Of a stretch of 64,000 bases of DNA, positions 35,101 through 47,813 are shown piece after piece. Each line of letters starts with the position of its first letter. Position 1 is the first letter of the stretch. This DNA comes from Larus michahellis. Its lineage: Eukaryota; Chordata; Aves; Charadriiformes; Laridae. Location: positions 19,467,419 through 19,531,418 of the forward strand of contig NC_133906.1 in the NCBI RefSeq assembly GCF_964199755.1, given 5' to 3'. The notes under the pieces are model-generated. The model was not told the DNA's origin, did no database searches, and saw nothing but the letters and a program-made list of their open reading frames with translations. The position numbers and the translations under genes were made by a program.

Positions 35101-36100
35101 AAAAGATAGTAGGCTTTCTTTCACCATATTTTCTGCAAATAGGAACTTGGGCCAGCTGATTACAGAAAGAGAGTCCTTGGCAAAGCTATTACAAACTAAC
35201 AAGAAAGTGTCTCGGACCTTAATCTGTGCCAAGACCCTTTTCCTTGCATTTTGGCCAAAGCTGTTATCAGCATAAACTAATATTGGTTACCATGGGTGAA
35301 ATGCCTAAGCCTCTGGAAACAAGTGATGTCTTGTGGCTTTCCAAGTGCTGATATTTTTATAAAAGGCTGCTGATGGCAGAAATAGATCTGAGAAGCCGTG
35401 AACTGAAGCACCTGAGCAGAGAACACCAACATTGCTGATAAATTAGCTGAGAATTGTCAGTCATGTAAAAGAACTCAAATATTGGCTTAACCTGAAGATG
35501 TTAAATGAAATATAAAACTACAGATTTTCTCTCTGGATATTTGAAAACAATAACAAGTCATCTGAAAACTTGGGGTTTTTTTTAAAATTATTTCTAGAGG
35601 GTATGAGTTTTCAAGCTTAATGCAGTAAAGTCTATTTTTATAGTCCTTGAAAACAAAACCTGACAGACCATATTTGCCAGCACTTATATTCCTCTGGTGA
35701 CAGTGCTTCTTTTTAAAGCATGCCAGAGGAAATGCTCTGTGCCGGAGCATATGTCAGTGATTAGTGGGACCAGCACTGCAGGATGAAGTGGGAGAAATAT
35801 GGTTGTGTGTAGAAAAAGCTGAATGGACAGAACATGAGAAATGTAGTGGTTTATGGATTGGTTTTACAGTAGAAATGGAAAATAGTTATTTTTAGGGTTA
35901 TCTGTATGTAACTGACAGTCTTCCAAATCAGTTTAGGTTTAGCTGAGAGGACAACTAGTGCCTTTGTATGTTTCCCTTAATTTCTTCTTCGTTTAGAAAA
36001 CTGTTTGCCCTTTGAATCTATTGCTGTTTATGTAATGCAGGTATTTGCATACTTTGTTTATGCCAGAGTGAACTGAAAGCCCTAGGAAGTGAGAGGCTTT

Positions 36101-36188
36101 GGTACCCTGCTCTAGGTGACCCTGCTCTGGCAGGGGGATTGGACTAGATGATCTCCAGAGGTCCCTTCCAACCTCTACCATTCTGTGA
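36101..36188 (+). mobile_element. CR1 LINE 3'-terminal fragment, plus orientation
   Basis: The stretch contains the hallmark CR1 3' UTR end: a CTAGGTGACCCTGCTCTGG-like block, GGACTAGATGATCTCCAGAG, then GTCCCTTCCAACC and a single terminal ATTCTGTG unit at 36180-36187. CR1 copies are usually 5'-truncated pieces like this, lack a poly(A) tail and end in short repeats of that 8-mer. No reverse transcriptase coding remains. The 5' limit is approximate. Confidence 0.9.
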
Positions 36189-36540
36189 CCCAGCTCTTTT
36201 TGTGGATTTGGGCCTGAGTGGATTTAAGGGCTCAGGCAGAGTGTGATGATCCTCGCTGGACCTGACATCCTGGATCCAGAGTTCTTGCCACTCAAGCCCC
36301 TGGGGTACGTGCTCATCTTTTACTTCTGAGTAACCCTTGCTGCCGCCTCCTCCTCCCTGAAGCCCAGCTGCCATCCTTAGCGTTGGCCACCTTCTGTCAA
36401 GGACACTGAGTTCAGAGCACAGTTCCTGGACCTGAGTTCTGCTCGAGCCCGTGGGACTCCGGGTACTTCCATCCAAAGCCCTGGGGTGGAAGGGAGAGGA
36501 GGACAGTGCCCTGCTACCCCTCCACAAGGATCATTGATGG
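36189..36540. other. GC-richer block abutting the CR1 fragment, origin unknown
   Basis: Right after the CR1 3' end, composition turns GC-rich for about 350 bp, unlike the AT-rich intron on both sides. A minus-strand open frame of 127 codons spans it but runs into the CR1 sequence and matches nothing I recognise. It may be an older mobile-element or LTR remnant, or simply a local GC peak. Confidence 0.3.
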
Positions 36541-39500
36541 TTTTTACTCAAGAGTTGCAGTGCAGTAGCTACAGCACTCAATCGACTTTGCCTCCCAGCT
36601 TTGACTGTGCAAAACAGCAAATAATCCCTGCTCTGTGTTTGAGAGGAACAGCTCAGCCATCACAGCATACAAACAGTGATTCTTACGCAATATAGAGCCC
36701 ACCTTGTATGTAAGGGTTATACACCTAAGACCTGGTGAAATCAGACATCAAAAGCCTGTCTTACCCAGTTGTTTTGAATTTGATCATGAAGGTGCCTACA
36801 GACCCTACCCAAGGACATAGACCCCACTGTGGGAATCACAAAGCTGGGAGTTGATCTGCGAGATGCACAGCACTGCAATATCCAAGTTTCTTGTAGATTT
36901 AGCCCTCAACATCATAGATGTAGTCATCACTCAAGTGCTGTAAATGATGTTCTCCTGCCTTACGCCGTTGTTCGTATCTTGTCAGTTATGTTGGAGTACA
37001 CCAAAATTTTCCATTCAATATAAATGGGAGCAAAACGAGAATGCCCTGCTCCCTCTATCACAGTTGATGTCTGTATTTGAACTTTGCCAATATTTGTGTA
37101 TGAAAACTGCTTGTTTTCCCCTCTGAAATCTCTTTGTCAGAGCAGCTCAATACAACTTCGATTAAGGGAAATAGCAAGAGGCTACAGAATCCCTGAAAAC
37201 TAGAAAAAGAATTTATTAGACTGCTGCATAGCATTACCCTGCTAGTATCAAAATCAGACTGCTACTTTTTGTAGAGTAGACATTTGGCTATTAAAATTTA
37301 ATGCAAGAAGCCAAGTTTTTTCCAATTAAATCCAAGTTATGAAATAATTGTCTTGAGCTCACCACAGCGGTGACTTAGCAGTCTTACGCTTTTTTTGTGT
37401 AAAATTTTTCCTCATATTTAAGTGTTTTTAAAGCTATTTTAGGTTGGTGTTCTGCTAGCCTGTAAAGTTCTAGCTTTTGAGTAGCTTGAGATAATTGGAA
37501 AAACAGAATTAAATTCCTTGGACCCTTTAGGAAAAAGTGATGGCTTCATGAGGATTGATTTTTATTTCTATAGCACACAGGAGGCCCAGTCAGAAATCTG
37601 CAAGAAGAAAGTAAAATACCCAAAAAAAGACTGCTTCCCATAAAGTTCACATCAACTGAAAGTATATTTATTTTCCTTCCCTAAAGTTGTTTTATAGAAA
37701 ATGCCTTAAAAATTAGATTGTTTGCTGGTACTTATACCAAAAAAAGCTGCTTCTCAGCAGTGTAATAATTTGATTTTATACTGTGTCACAAATATTGTAC
37801 AGCTTTCTGAAAGGGACAGCTGGATTTTCACTGGTAACTGAATCCAGTGTTTATAAAGATTTTGGGTGTTTTCAGTCTTCTGATGTGCAGTGTCCCTCTA
37901 GGTTTTGTAATTGCTTCATACTTGAATTTGTTGGCTCAGGCATGAGATTTCTGGATCCAGTATCCTCTTCCTTGGCTTGTCAGAGCTGTGAAAGGATCTG
38001 ACTTTGAAACCTTGATTATTTTTAATGTCTTTTTAATTCCTTACAACTGTTAAAGGTCTAAACATTTACGAGGAGCACCGGCTTACCTCATTTGTGAGTC
38101 ACACCTTCACAATAACAGGATGTCTTCTGCAAAATGTTTTCAAGCTCGTTGAAGTTGGATGGGTTCACGTGGGTTTTTGGCTCTGTCTGCAGATACAGTC
38201 TGGGGTTTTTTTTTTAGCAGAAATATTTGTACAAGTGGCTCTTTGAAAGGCTGCTGTTCCTGTGTGGCAAAGGAAAGGCAGTGGCTCTGACTGGAAGATC
38301 GGCAGTTGAGGCATGACGTTCATCCCTCCTCTTCTGATGGCAGGCTGTTGAAAACTAGCTGTGTCTCTTGCTCGTGAAATGTTGTCATGCACTGTTGAGG
38401 TAAACTTATCCATCGACTCCAGTGAACTCCTCCGTTCAGGAGGTGGAAAAGAATAGCAAAGAAAATTTTTTGCCATCCTATTTATAAACTTTGTCTGATT
38501 AACTTGAATGAGTTTGGGCATGTGTTCAGTGCTGCTGGATTATGCAGTTAGGATTCTGTTCTGGCTCCCTAAACCAGAACAATGTGTAACACGTCGCCAT
38601 TCAGTGTGTGTGTAATCTGTTCTTGGTTCTGTGCTGTGTGCAGTCAGCAAGAAGGGTCAGGAATTAAAGAAAGAGGAGATCAGTTTGTGCACCTGGATCT
38701 TGTTTGAACACAGGGTACAAAGCTTCTGAAGCCTCTCAAAACTCCCAGCGGCTCCTCAAAAGAGGAAGCTGGTTGGCAGAGAAGACCCTGAAAGCTGCTT
38801 GGTTATAGAGTACTCTTAAAATTTAATGAAATATAATCCAACATTTTAATTGCATGTTTGAGCTTATGAATTTAATATTGACTTTAGCAATTCTGCTTAG
38901 TACCTAATGGGGCTAAACTCTTTGTGTAACAATGAATCTCCTCCAGAAGATCTTAAGATTAAGAAATACTAATACTTGAAAAAGCAGGGAGGGAGAGGCA
39001 GCAGTTGGAAAGGTTTCTTGAAGCTCTTCAAGTTTTAACTGTCTTTTGTCATTCAAAGCAATCTTGGCTTTAGCTTACATTATGAACATTTCCTCTTTAC
39101 TAGTCTGCAGAATGGCTTGAACAACCTACAGTGAGTATGTAAGAGATTACTGTGATCTGCAGCCAAAATGGTGGAAGCTTTAAACAATGCTCTTTAGCAA
39201 AAGAACTGCAGAACAGCTTTCCAAAGGGATTTATTGTACCTCAACCAGTAGCCACAAATGCTGCTTGTGTCCCTGGAATGCTGAATGTTTGAGAAATGGC
39301 ACAGTTTGCAGCAGGAGTTACATCAAGAGTTAGTTCGGGTACATCCCTGCCATGTAACGCTATGTACCATAACTTCAGTCAGTCCTTACAGGTTTTTGCT
39401 TCTTTGCTGTTGGCTTCTGCTTACCAACTCTGCCTTTGAGAGGTGTCAATAACAGAACACAAAGAATGCGGCTGAAACATTTATCCTCTGACTGCTGCAC

Positions 39501-39613
39501 ACAAGGTCTTCGTAATTCATCTGTGTGGGGTTGAAAGGGTGGGCAGAGAAGGTCGTGTTATTCCTTGGATAGTCAAACTGTTACAATTTTTCTCTTACAT
39601 CCTTGCTGTATAG
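36541..39613 (+). other. Intron 1 between the two CR1 fragments
   Basis: Unique AT-rich sequence. A 118-codon minus-strand open frame at 38165-38521 is the only open frame here with non-biased composition; it matches no family I know and lacks promoter or splice context. Confidence 0.45.
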
Positions 39614-39675
39614 AACAGAATCATAGAATTGCTTAGGTTGGAAAAGACCTTTGAGATCATCAAGTCCAACCGTGT
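39614..39675 (-). mobile_element. CR1 LINE 3'-terminal fragment, minus orientation
   Basis: Read on the minus strand this is a CR1 3' end: GTTGGACTTGATGATCTC, then AAAGGTCTTTTCCAACC, then two terminal octamer units (plus-strand ACAGAAT and CATAGAAT at 39615-39629). It belongs to a different CR1 subfamily from the copy at 36101-36188 (AAAGACC in place of GGGACC type). About 60 bp survive. Confidence 0.88.
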
Positions 39676-42600
39676 GCCCGGTCTGAAATGGGATGCTACT
39701 TTAGTGATTCATGTTTTTTGTGGTGGTTTACATTCAAGCCCAACGTAGGACAGTAAGAGAACTGATGTAGTTATTGCCAGTTGCATATTCCCTGACCACA
39801 GGAGAGTCACTAACTGTGCCCCTTTCCCACATAAGCCTATGCAGTTGGAATGAGACTGAATGTCCTTCTCTGGAGCAGGGGACTTCAAGGAGAAGAGGAA
39901 GTAAACATCCATTTCTTCATCTTGTCCTCAGACAACATCCTATCTCAAACCCAGCTGTCGGAATGGGCTGCATTGGGCAAAACACTGGGGACTAACTGTA
40001 GCAAGGCTGGTGGTCTTGTAGTACCAGACAGCTGGCATCCTGTGGACCTGACACAGTGCTTGACATAACTATTAATCTGTGTTAATGGAATTGCTTGAGT
40101 GGCCTTAATTTTTCATTGTGGAGTCAGCAAGGTGGATGCTTCAAGTCCATGGAACTGAATATGCACTCCCAAGGCACCCACCCAGCCCAAACATGGCAAC
40201 AGCTTTCTGGCACAGCTGATTATTGCATGGCTGACGAAGGAAGTGCTTGCACTAAAGCACCAGTCTTGGAGGTGATGGATTGTGTGTCTTCTCTTGCTTT
40301 CATGTGTCAGAATAGCTCTAGTTTCTCTAGTGGTCTGCAGTTTCAGATTGAAAGAAAATGTCTATCATGTAAACACTTTTCTTTTGTGTATATATAACAG
40401 AAACTAAATGTTAAGATGGTTTGGTATCTTGCAATGTAATGTCCCATCTAGAAACAGTGGTGTCAGTTGGATGGGCGGCTTTCAGGAAGAGAAAGGTGTC
40501 TCTGCTCTGGCTTTTGCTGCTCCATCTTTGAGTTTCTGGTGCTAGGAGGAGACCTGCTGTACTTTGAAAAAGTTATAGTTGGATGAAGTTACAAAACAGC
40601 ACCGTAGCAGGGTATAATCTCCTCAAAATAATCTCTTGGGAACTGCACGTACTTGATAGACATTTCAAGGCATAATCCTTCTCTAAAGAGTAAAGGAAAG
40701 TTCACGGGTTTCCAGACAAAGACCCTTTGGCCATCTGGACTTGACTTTGGTGTTGTCTGCTGCTTGCTTGTGGGTGAGGAAGTGGTGTCTGAGCTGTGGA
40801 TATAAGGTACTATGCAACATATTTTAGTAGTACTTAAGCTCTCTTGACCTAATTCACTTGCTTTTTTACTGGAGCGAGGATTAGCAGTGGATTGCTAGTG
40901 TAAAAGCAAGCAGCAGTTAATTCTTGTAAGTCAAGTCCTGTTTGACTGTAATGTGGGTAATACCACCTTTTTGGAAAAAACAGGGCAAACTCCTGGAATG
41001 AATGTGATAAAGGATAGGCAGGGGTGATCCTGGTGCCAAATACTAACATGGCAGGCAAATTGTGTGTTAAGACTTGGATGGTGCTGGCTACTTCTGACTG
41101 CTGCTTTCCTTCTCCAAGTCACGACTGATCTCAGCTCTTAGCCAGAGCAAGCTTCCTTGGAGGCCTTAACACATTCCACAGGATTCCAGATTGTTCTGAA
41201 AATACTTTCTAAATGCTGTCTTAATTAAAGATTTCTTTAAGTCAGAATTAAGTTATTAAAATGTTCCAGGCATTTTCTAGAAGTCTTTGAAAGCTGACTG
41301 CACATTCTTTTCAAAGTTGATCTACTGCCTGTTATGGGTCACAAAGTAATATTGTGCTGCTTGTGGGTTACGGATAAGTTGAAGTAAGTGTATGATTATT
41401 TTTTTCTTGTGGCAGTTTGCCGTTTTGTGAAGTGACGCTACCAGTGAGTCACTCTTTGTGATTTTGCAATTGCTTAGTTGTGGTCCTTCAGCAGTAATGG
41501 AAAAAAATGTCTAGTGTTCCTGGGAGGGCATTTCCAAAATCCCTGGGTACGTCAGACAGATGGACTAACAGCCATCTGAAATGCTTTTGTTTTGCTTTGC
41601 AGAACCTGAGGCTGCTTCTACAACACTGGGTAATCATACGTAATAGGTTTGATACTTTACAGAAAAATTGCATTGTGTGGAATTGTTGACAGCTCACACG
41701 GGGGGGGTGCTGCAAGTATTTAATACAGTGTATAGGTGATTTGAAGATAACAAGTGCTTAAGAGGTGTGCCTTCAAAGACAAGTTGCACTGTCCTGGTCT
41801 GTCCCTACCAAGATCTGTGGGAAGAGGTGGTTCTCCGCCATTAAAATAGTGATTAGAGCCTCAAACCTAAACCATGTCATGACTTTTTTAGATATGCCTA
41901 CCAACATAGATTGAGTGCTTCTATTGGACTGTGCTTCTGTTTGGGGGTTTTTAATTAGGGTTTTAGGATTTCAAAGGCACACTCCAACTAGCTTTTTTTC
42001 TGTGTATCTAATGGCAAAGGCTGTGTTTGGAGGGAGGTAAATTTCTGTAACAGTAAGGCAGAGTTCTTAGCTTAAAAGATGTGTTTGTAAGAGAGCTCTG
42101 AGTCTGCTGTCTCTCCAAATCCATGTTCTGCATAGATTATGTTCCTTCTTTGCATTTTATGGGTAGTTTGGAGGAGCTAGGGGCTTCAGTAGAGTTGTCA
42201 CCTTTTCCTGGTGAGTGCAATTAACTTCTGCAGAAGATTATATTCCATCTCCTTTTACTTAACCAGCGTTGGGAAAACTTGGCTGCTGGTTCAAAGATGA
42301 AGTCAGTGCACAGGTGTCTTTCTGGACTTGCAGTTGTCCTTTGCTGTTTTGCTTCTCAGTTCTGTAAAGCTGCAAAAGGTTTTAAAAAATAGAATTGGAA
42401 CCTTGTCAGTTTATGTTGCTTCTGTTGGGACCCACGAGCAGCTGTGAAACTGCTTATCAAGTTGATGTTCAGAGTCTGACTGGAAATTGCAAGAGCATGT
42501 CAGACTAGAACTCAGCCCAAAAACATATGTGTGGTTATAGAGAGCACTATTGCCATGTACATCATCTCAAAATTTGTTACAATAAGCCAAATGTTTATTC

Positions 42601-45160
42601 TTTCCTATTTGCTTTGCAATCTTGTGATGTAACAAAAGCCATGTAATTATCTATCATTACTACAGGTTCTGGAATGGGAACGGATGACTGTCTCTATATT
42701 TGCTGGGCAATTACTGTTAAGTAACAGGAAAGCCTGCTGAGTGGTCAGTCAGCAGATGCATTACTGGGAAACTACATGGCTACTGAGCACTTAAAATCTG
42801 AAGACAAATTTTGAAGTGTCATTTGTGTTTCGAAAGAAGGATGGGAGGCAGTTCTTATGAACTTTGCACTGAGATCAGAGACTAGGCAGGGAAGACAAAA
42901 AGTGAGTCTGTTAATCTATGGAGCTGAGAAAAACATTTCTTTCTTAAGAGAACAAATAGGACAGGGCTGTTTATCTCCCTTAAGTTTCCCAGGAGATGTG
43001 AACCCAAAATATGTTGCGCTCGGCCTCTTCTATCACTGTACTAGATAATTTCTTTGTAAAATATCTTACCCGGAGAGGTCAGTTTTCTAGCACAAGCCTT
43101 GCTCCTCTGTTCCTGCTCTGTTCTTGGAAGCACTTTGCAGATTTGCCTTGTTTGTGAGAGGTGCTTCCTCCAGAGCAGCATGTGTAAAAAGAGGTTTAGA
43201 GCTGCCTGCATAAAAAAGACTCAGCAACAACACAGTTGCTTCTCTCTGATCCACAAACAAACATACATTGGGAAGATGTGGTCGGGGAAGGCTTACACAG
43301 TTTTTGGGCTGCTTCACTGTGGTCTGAAGCACAAGTTATGTGTTTATTTGGGGGATTCCCACTTGCAATATATCATTCTCCCAGTTCTCTCACTCTGGAT
43401 CTGGATGGTGGACTGTTCTCAGGGGTGTGGGACTCTTTGCTCACAGACCATGAGGTTGTGCTGAATGTTTGCTTTTTGTTTTGAGTTGGCCACGCTTGCC
43501 TGCGGCCAGTCTTGGGCAAGTTGTTTCAGTTGGCTTCAACCTTTCCATACAGGAATGCCTTTTTGGGCCATAGGAACAGCTCAAATAGCTGGTTTTCCAG
43601 AATGTTTTGCTTGAGCTATCTCTAAAGCCAAAGCCATGGAAGGCTTTTTAATACAGTAATTTGGCTTGAGCGAATGCAAAGTTAAGCAAAGCACGTTGAG
43701 CTGGTGGCAGCTGAAGTCTTCTAAAGAAGCAGTGCCTAAAGGAAGGGGGAGGCTTTCCAGGGTGCCCTATCTGCAGCTGGCTGCACGCACAGCACTGGAA
43801 CTGTGCCCCTGTTGTATTGCTGGGAGTGAGTCCACAGCCCTATGAGTCTCAGCTATACCTGTGATGCAAGTTGCTGTGCTTTTCCAGCGTCAGTGGTTGT
43901 GTACCTTCTATCTGTGCTGTTTTACACAGCGCAAGAACCTTTGGAACACGAAAACGCTATCACCTTGTTTGAATGATTTTCTTTCAGAGGGAATGGAAGA
44001 CCTGGGTCAAAATTCGGCTTCTGACTGGATTAAAATCTCTGCTCTCGTTCACTTTGTTTGAAGTAGTAAGGCACTATTTATTTGAGAGGGAGTTTAAATC
44101 TAAAAACCTCAATGTAAATTACTCAGGAAGGGATGTCATTTTGTGCACCCGTAGTGGTGATAACCTGGGTTAAACAATCGCAGGAAACTTATTTCTGGGG
44201 CAGAAGTGAAGGGAGGTATTCTGGGCATGGCACTTTTATGATAACTTCTGGAGCTTACGTCTCTTAACAGAAAGATTTTGAATGTTTGACTGGTACAATC
44301 AAAACCAGATGGATTATGGGAATTCAAAGATTTTTTTAAAAGCATTTTTTAAAAAGCCCAAGAAGTCCAATTAGTAGAATTCAATTCATAGAAGTTTAAA
44401 AATTAATGGTAAGTTACCTTATAAAATATAGATCACTTGAGACTAAACTAAGAGCAGGCATATGGTCTTGATTTTATTTTTTTTTTCCTTCAAACACTGG
44501 CATGGTGCTGAGGCCAGACAACTTTATTTTCCTGATGTATTATAACCAGCTGCAGATGTTTTAGGCATTATCGCTTCTAAACGGGCTTTGACAAATGTCT
44601 CCTGGAAGCCAGCAGCTCTAAATATTACATGCAGTGTGTTCTGAGGAAAGGTTGAAAGTAAAGTTTTAAGAATTAAACGTTCAATGTCTGAATCAAGAAA
44701 ATTTACTTTCTGCCCTTGTGAGGGGATTTGCTAGCTGAAAACATTCTTTTGCAAGACATGCACAGATGTTAGTTGGGACACATACAGAGACTGGAACAAA
44801 TACTGCCATAGATGGTCTCGCATGGTATGTTATTTACTGGCCCTCTATTGCTAATACTAAAGCGTGGCCACTTCCTTGAAAGGGTACTTCAACATATGTC
44901 TAAAATGCTGAACCTAAATTTATAACAGGTATGTAACTTTTCAGCATTAAGGCAAAAAAACCCGAAGTATGTATTTGAACATATGGAAGCATTGTGTTTT
45001 GTGCATCAGTGATAACAGCATGGCCCTCTACTACAGAAACTTTTGTGATATTTCAGTTACTCTGTTCAGGATGAAAGAACTTTAAATGAAGATCTTTTTG
45101 TGCTTTTTGTCTTTGCTGCATAGCTTTGAATTGAACCCTTGCCCAGAAGGGCATCTTCAT

Positions 45161-45190
45161 GTATATATATATATCTCTCTATATATGTAT
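45161..45190 (+). repeat. (TA)n/(TC)n compound microsatellite
   Basis: A TATATATATATA run leads into CTCTCT and a further ATATATGTAT. Confidence 0.85.
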
Positions 45191-45742
45191 TACAAAATGA
45201 TGCTTGCGTTTTCAAATGTATGGCTTTGGGGTGGAGAGGGACTATATGATTGACATGGGAATTGCATCAGGGGTCCTTGACTTCCAAAATTCAGGCAGCT
45301 TGATTCATCACTGCATAAACCATACACTTGTTTTTCCATACCCTGAGAGAGGTTGGGAAAATATCTGCTTGCTGTAGACATGTCACTAAAACGTGACTCA
45401 ATATGCAGCACCCTGAGATCTCGATCTGGTCAAGGCAGGAGAGAAAGGAGCCATCCTGAGAGGACAGGCAGAGTGCCTGAAGGCTCAGTGCTCGAAACTA
45501 GGTGGTGGAAATACCCCCTTAGGCAGGGATGTGCCAAACAGGCAAGGCATCTGATAAGGGTTGTTTATATGTTAGCAGTTCCTCAGGTAATGGTGGTCCT
45601 AATGGTTTGAAATTGGTGGGGGTTTTGCCAAAAATCTTTATAGAGAGTTTTAAAGGGAAAGGGGGATTGCTTAAGTTTTATCAGTAGCTTTTTATGCAAG
45701 GACTTTTTTTGGTGAAAAGTTATTTCAGAACAAGGTATGTAA

Positions 45743-45758
45743 CTTTATATATATAAAG
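45743..45758. repeat. 16-bp perfect AT palindrome with TATA-like core
   Basis: CTTTATATATATAAAG is its own reverse complement. It reads as a TATA box on either strand, but no transcript evidence is visible nearby. Confidence 0.6.
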
Positions 45759-47782
45759 GTTAACTTTGCATCTAATTGTACCGCACAGGGTAGCCAAAAG
45801 GAATCTTCCTGCCTCTCTGCGTTACACCTAAAGACCCTTCCTCCAGCTTTGGACCAGTCTAAATATAAGCCAGCTTGTGCTCATTGAAATCCCTAGAGTC
45901 TGCCTGGCACTAGGGAGCCATTCCAGGAGAAGATTAGAGATGGCAGGCATCAATGGGTAACTACTTGAGCAGGGCCCTGCGTGCTTTGCTTGAAGGGACG
46001 TGGCGCACTGCCCTGCAGCGGGGAGCCAAATCAAGCAAATGCAAGTCTAATGATTTGGATTTTGCTACTTCACATTAGTGTTTAAAACTGCTTAGATATA
46101 ATCCTCCTAGCAAATCTCTCCATGCTTTGAGATGGCGAACATTCACTGCTGCACACTGATTTTTAAGTATGAACTGGTTATATTGAATTCTTGTGCAGCT
46201 GAACAAAGGCTCTCACTGATGCCTGGCAAAGAGAAGTTTTCATTTTGATTCTGTTTGTACAGGAGCATAAAATGGTTCTTTGTATCGATGTGCTATAACA
46301 AATGAAACATTCAGCCAAAGGTTTGGTTTTGATACTTGCCAGTTGTGCGGTGACTCTGGAAAATGTATATATCAAATACTTGAGGGTGGAGGGGGGATTC
46401 TGCAAAGTTGGTGCAGAGCTACTGGTTGCATGTGTTTAGTTGGATGTGTTTTCTTGTCTTACAAATAATTATTAAGAAAGTTTCCATTGAAAGTTGCTGT
46501 TCATAATATCAGTCTTTTCTTAGCAGTTGCCCACCTGAGCCAAAAAGAAGTTTTTTCCCCAGTCACACAGGATGTTTCCACTGTCTCTAGGGCTTGCTCT
46601 GGTTTCTTGCTGTGACTTCATCAGGAAAAAAATCTCAAAGATAGTGTGTGCCCCTCAGCTGCAGCTATCTGGAAGCGCTTATGCGCAGAGGTCCCTTCTC
46701 TGTACTGTGTATGGAGCCCGAAGTCATCGCATTTCTGCCTAAAAGACAAGCCACAGTTAATTTTGTGAAACATCAGTCAAAAGCACGCAGTATTTTTATG
46801 CAGCACTTGGAAGACTGATCTGAATACTTTGAAATCCATAGCAGCTCTGAACTTTGGCTTGCATCTTGTAAGGAAAAGAAAATGATCCTACCTTTAATAG
46901 AAACTAGCAGAAAGTTGGCGTCTTTTTAACTTGAAGGAATTTGGGGTGGTTTCTCATCCCTCTGGTCTAAGTGGAATATCTTGGCTTGTCCAAAACAGCT
47001 GCTGCTTTCTGTAAATGCATTTAAAGGACTTTTGGAGGTTAAAGTATTTGATTTTCCCACATCACCACCACGTACTATAGTTTCTTCATACTTTCCATTC
47101 TTGGATGAAATGTTTAGCTTACTGTAGTGAGAGCTGCTACCTAAATTGTTCCAGACAGTCAAAATAGTTCTTACTAAGGATGGAGGATTAAGCGATGAAG
47201 GCTTTTAACTACATGAGCATTGGGGTTTTTTTTGCATACAGTGATCTTTCTGAAGCTTGCAAAGAAGATTACTTAAATAGAACGGCGTTGCTGTGGAGTC
47301 ATTATTGTTTAATCAGGATCTTCTTTGACTGTCACTGAGATTAAAATGTTAGCATGGGCTTGATGCAGTTCTGAAAACTAAAGCAAGTGCCTGTTTAAAG
47401 TTTTATATAGGGAAGGTGGTTTAAATTGCAGCAACCAATTGGATTTGACTGTTTGGAGCTGTTAAAAATAGGTGTACTAAGCAGCCAAAAATGTGTTGAA
47501 TTTCCCACCTACTTGTAAGCATTTATTGATTGCTTTAAGGCTGGCACTGAGGTTTCCCTTCTGTTTTTACAGAAGCAGCTTTCTGCTTTAGAAGGTTTTT
47601 TAACCTCTTTGGTTCAATAAATCTGAAAGTTGGGGAAAGTGGAGATTGATACATGTTCCTGTATGAGGGAGTAGGGAAGTGTGAATTTGAGTTTGCTAGT
47701 GGTAGAAATAGCAGGAGGAATAGTAAATTAATTGCCTGAATGTGCTCTCCTGCCTGACGAGTAATGATCCAGAAACCAAATA

Positions 47783-47813
47783 GGGTGTGTTAAGGAGGGT
47801 GTGTTAAGGAGGG
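47783..47813 (+). repeat. 14-bp tandem duplication
   Basis: GGGTGTGTTAAGGA occurs twice head to tail at 47783-47796 and 47797-47810, followed by a GGG remnant. Confidence 0.85.

Larger units (their letters stand above)
24600..36100 (+). other. Intron 1, first part: no exon or known repeat family
   Basis: AT-rich, mostly unique intron DNA. Apart from short homopolymers (C12 at 31189, T runs near 33,002 and 33,745) and the exon-like block at 28566-28766, I see no gene, RNA gene or recognisable transposon. Confidence 0.55.

Noticed and set aside
34768..35232. 154-codon minus-strand frame in intron 1
   Set aside because: It is the longest frame in the AT-rich intron but matches nothing known and has no promoter, splice or poly(A) context.
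36830..37130. Possible processed pseudogene downstream of the CR1 copy
   Set aside because: No frame resembles a known protein and there is no poly(A) tail or target-site duplication that I could identify.
43099..43464. 121-codon Cys-rich plus-strand frame
   Set aside because: Cysteine spacing fits no zinc-finger or secreted family; likely chance.
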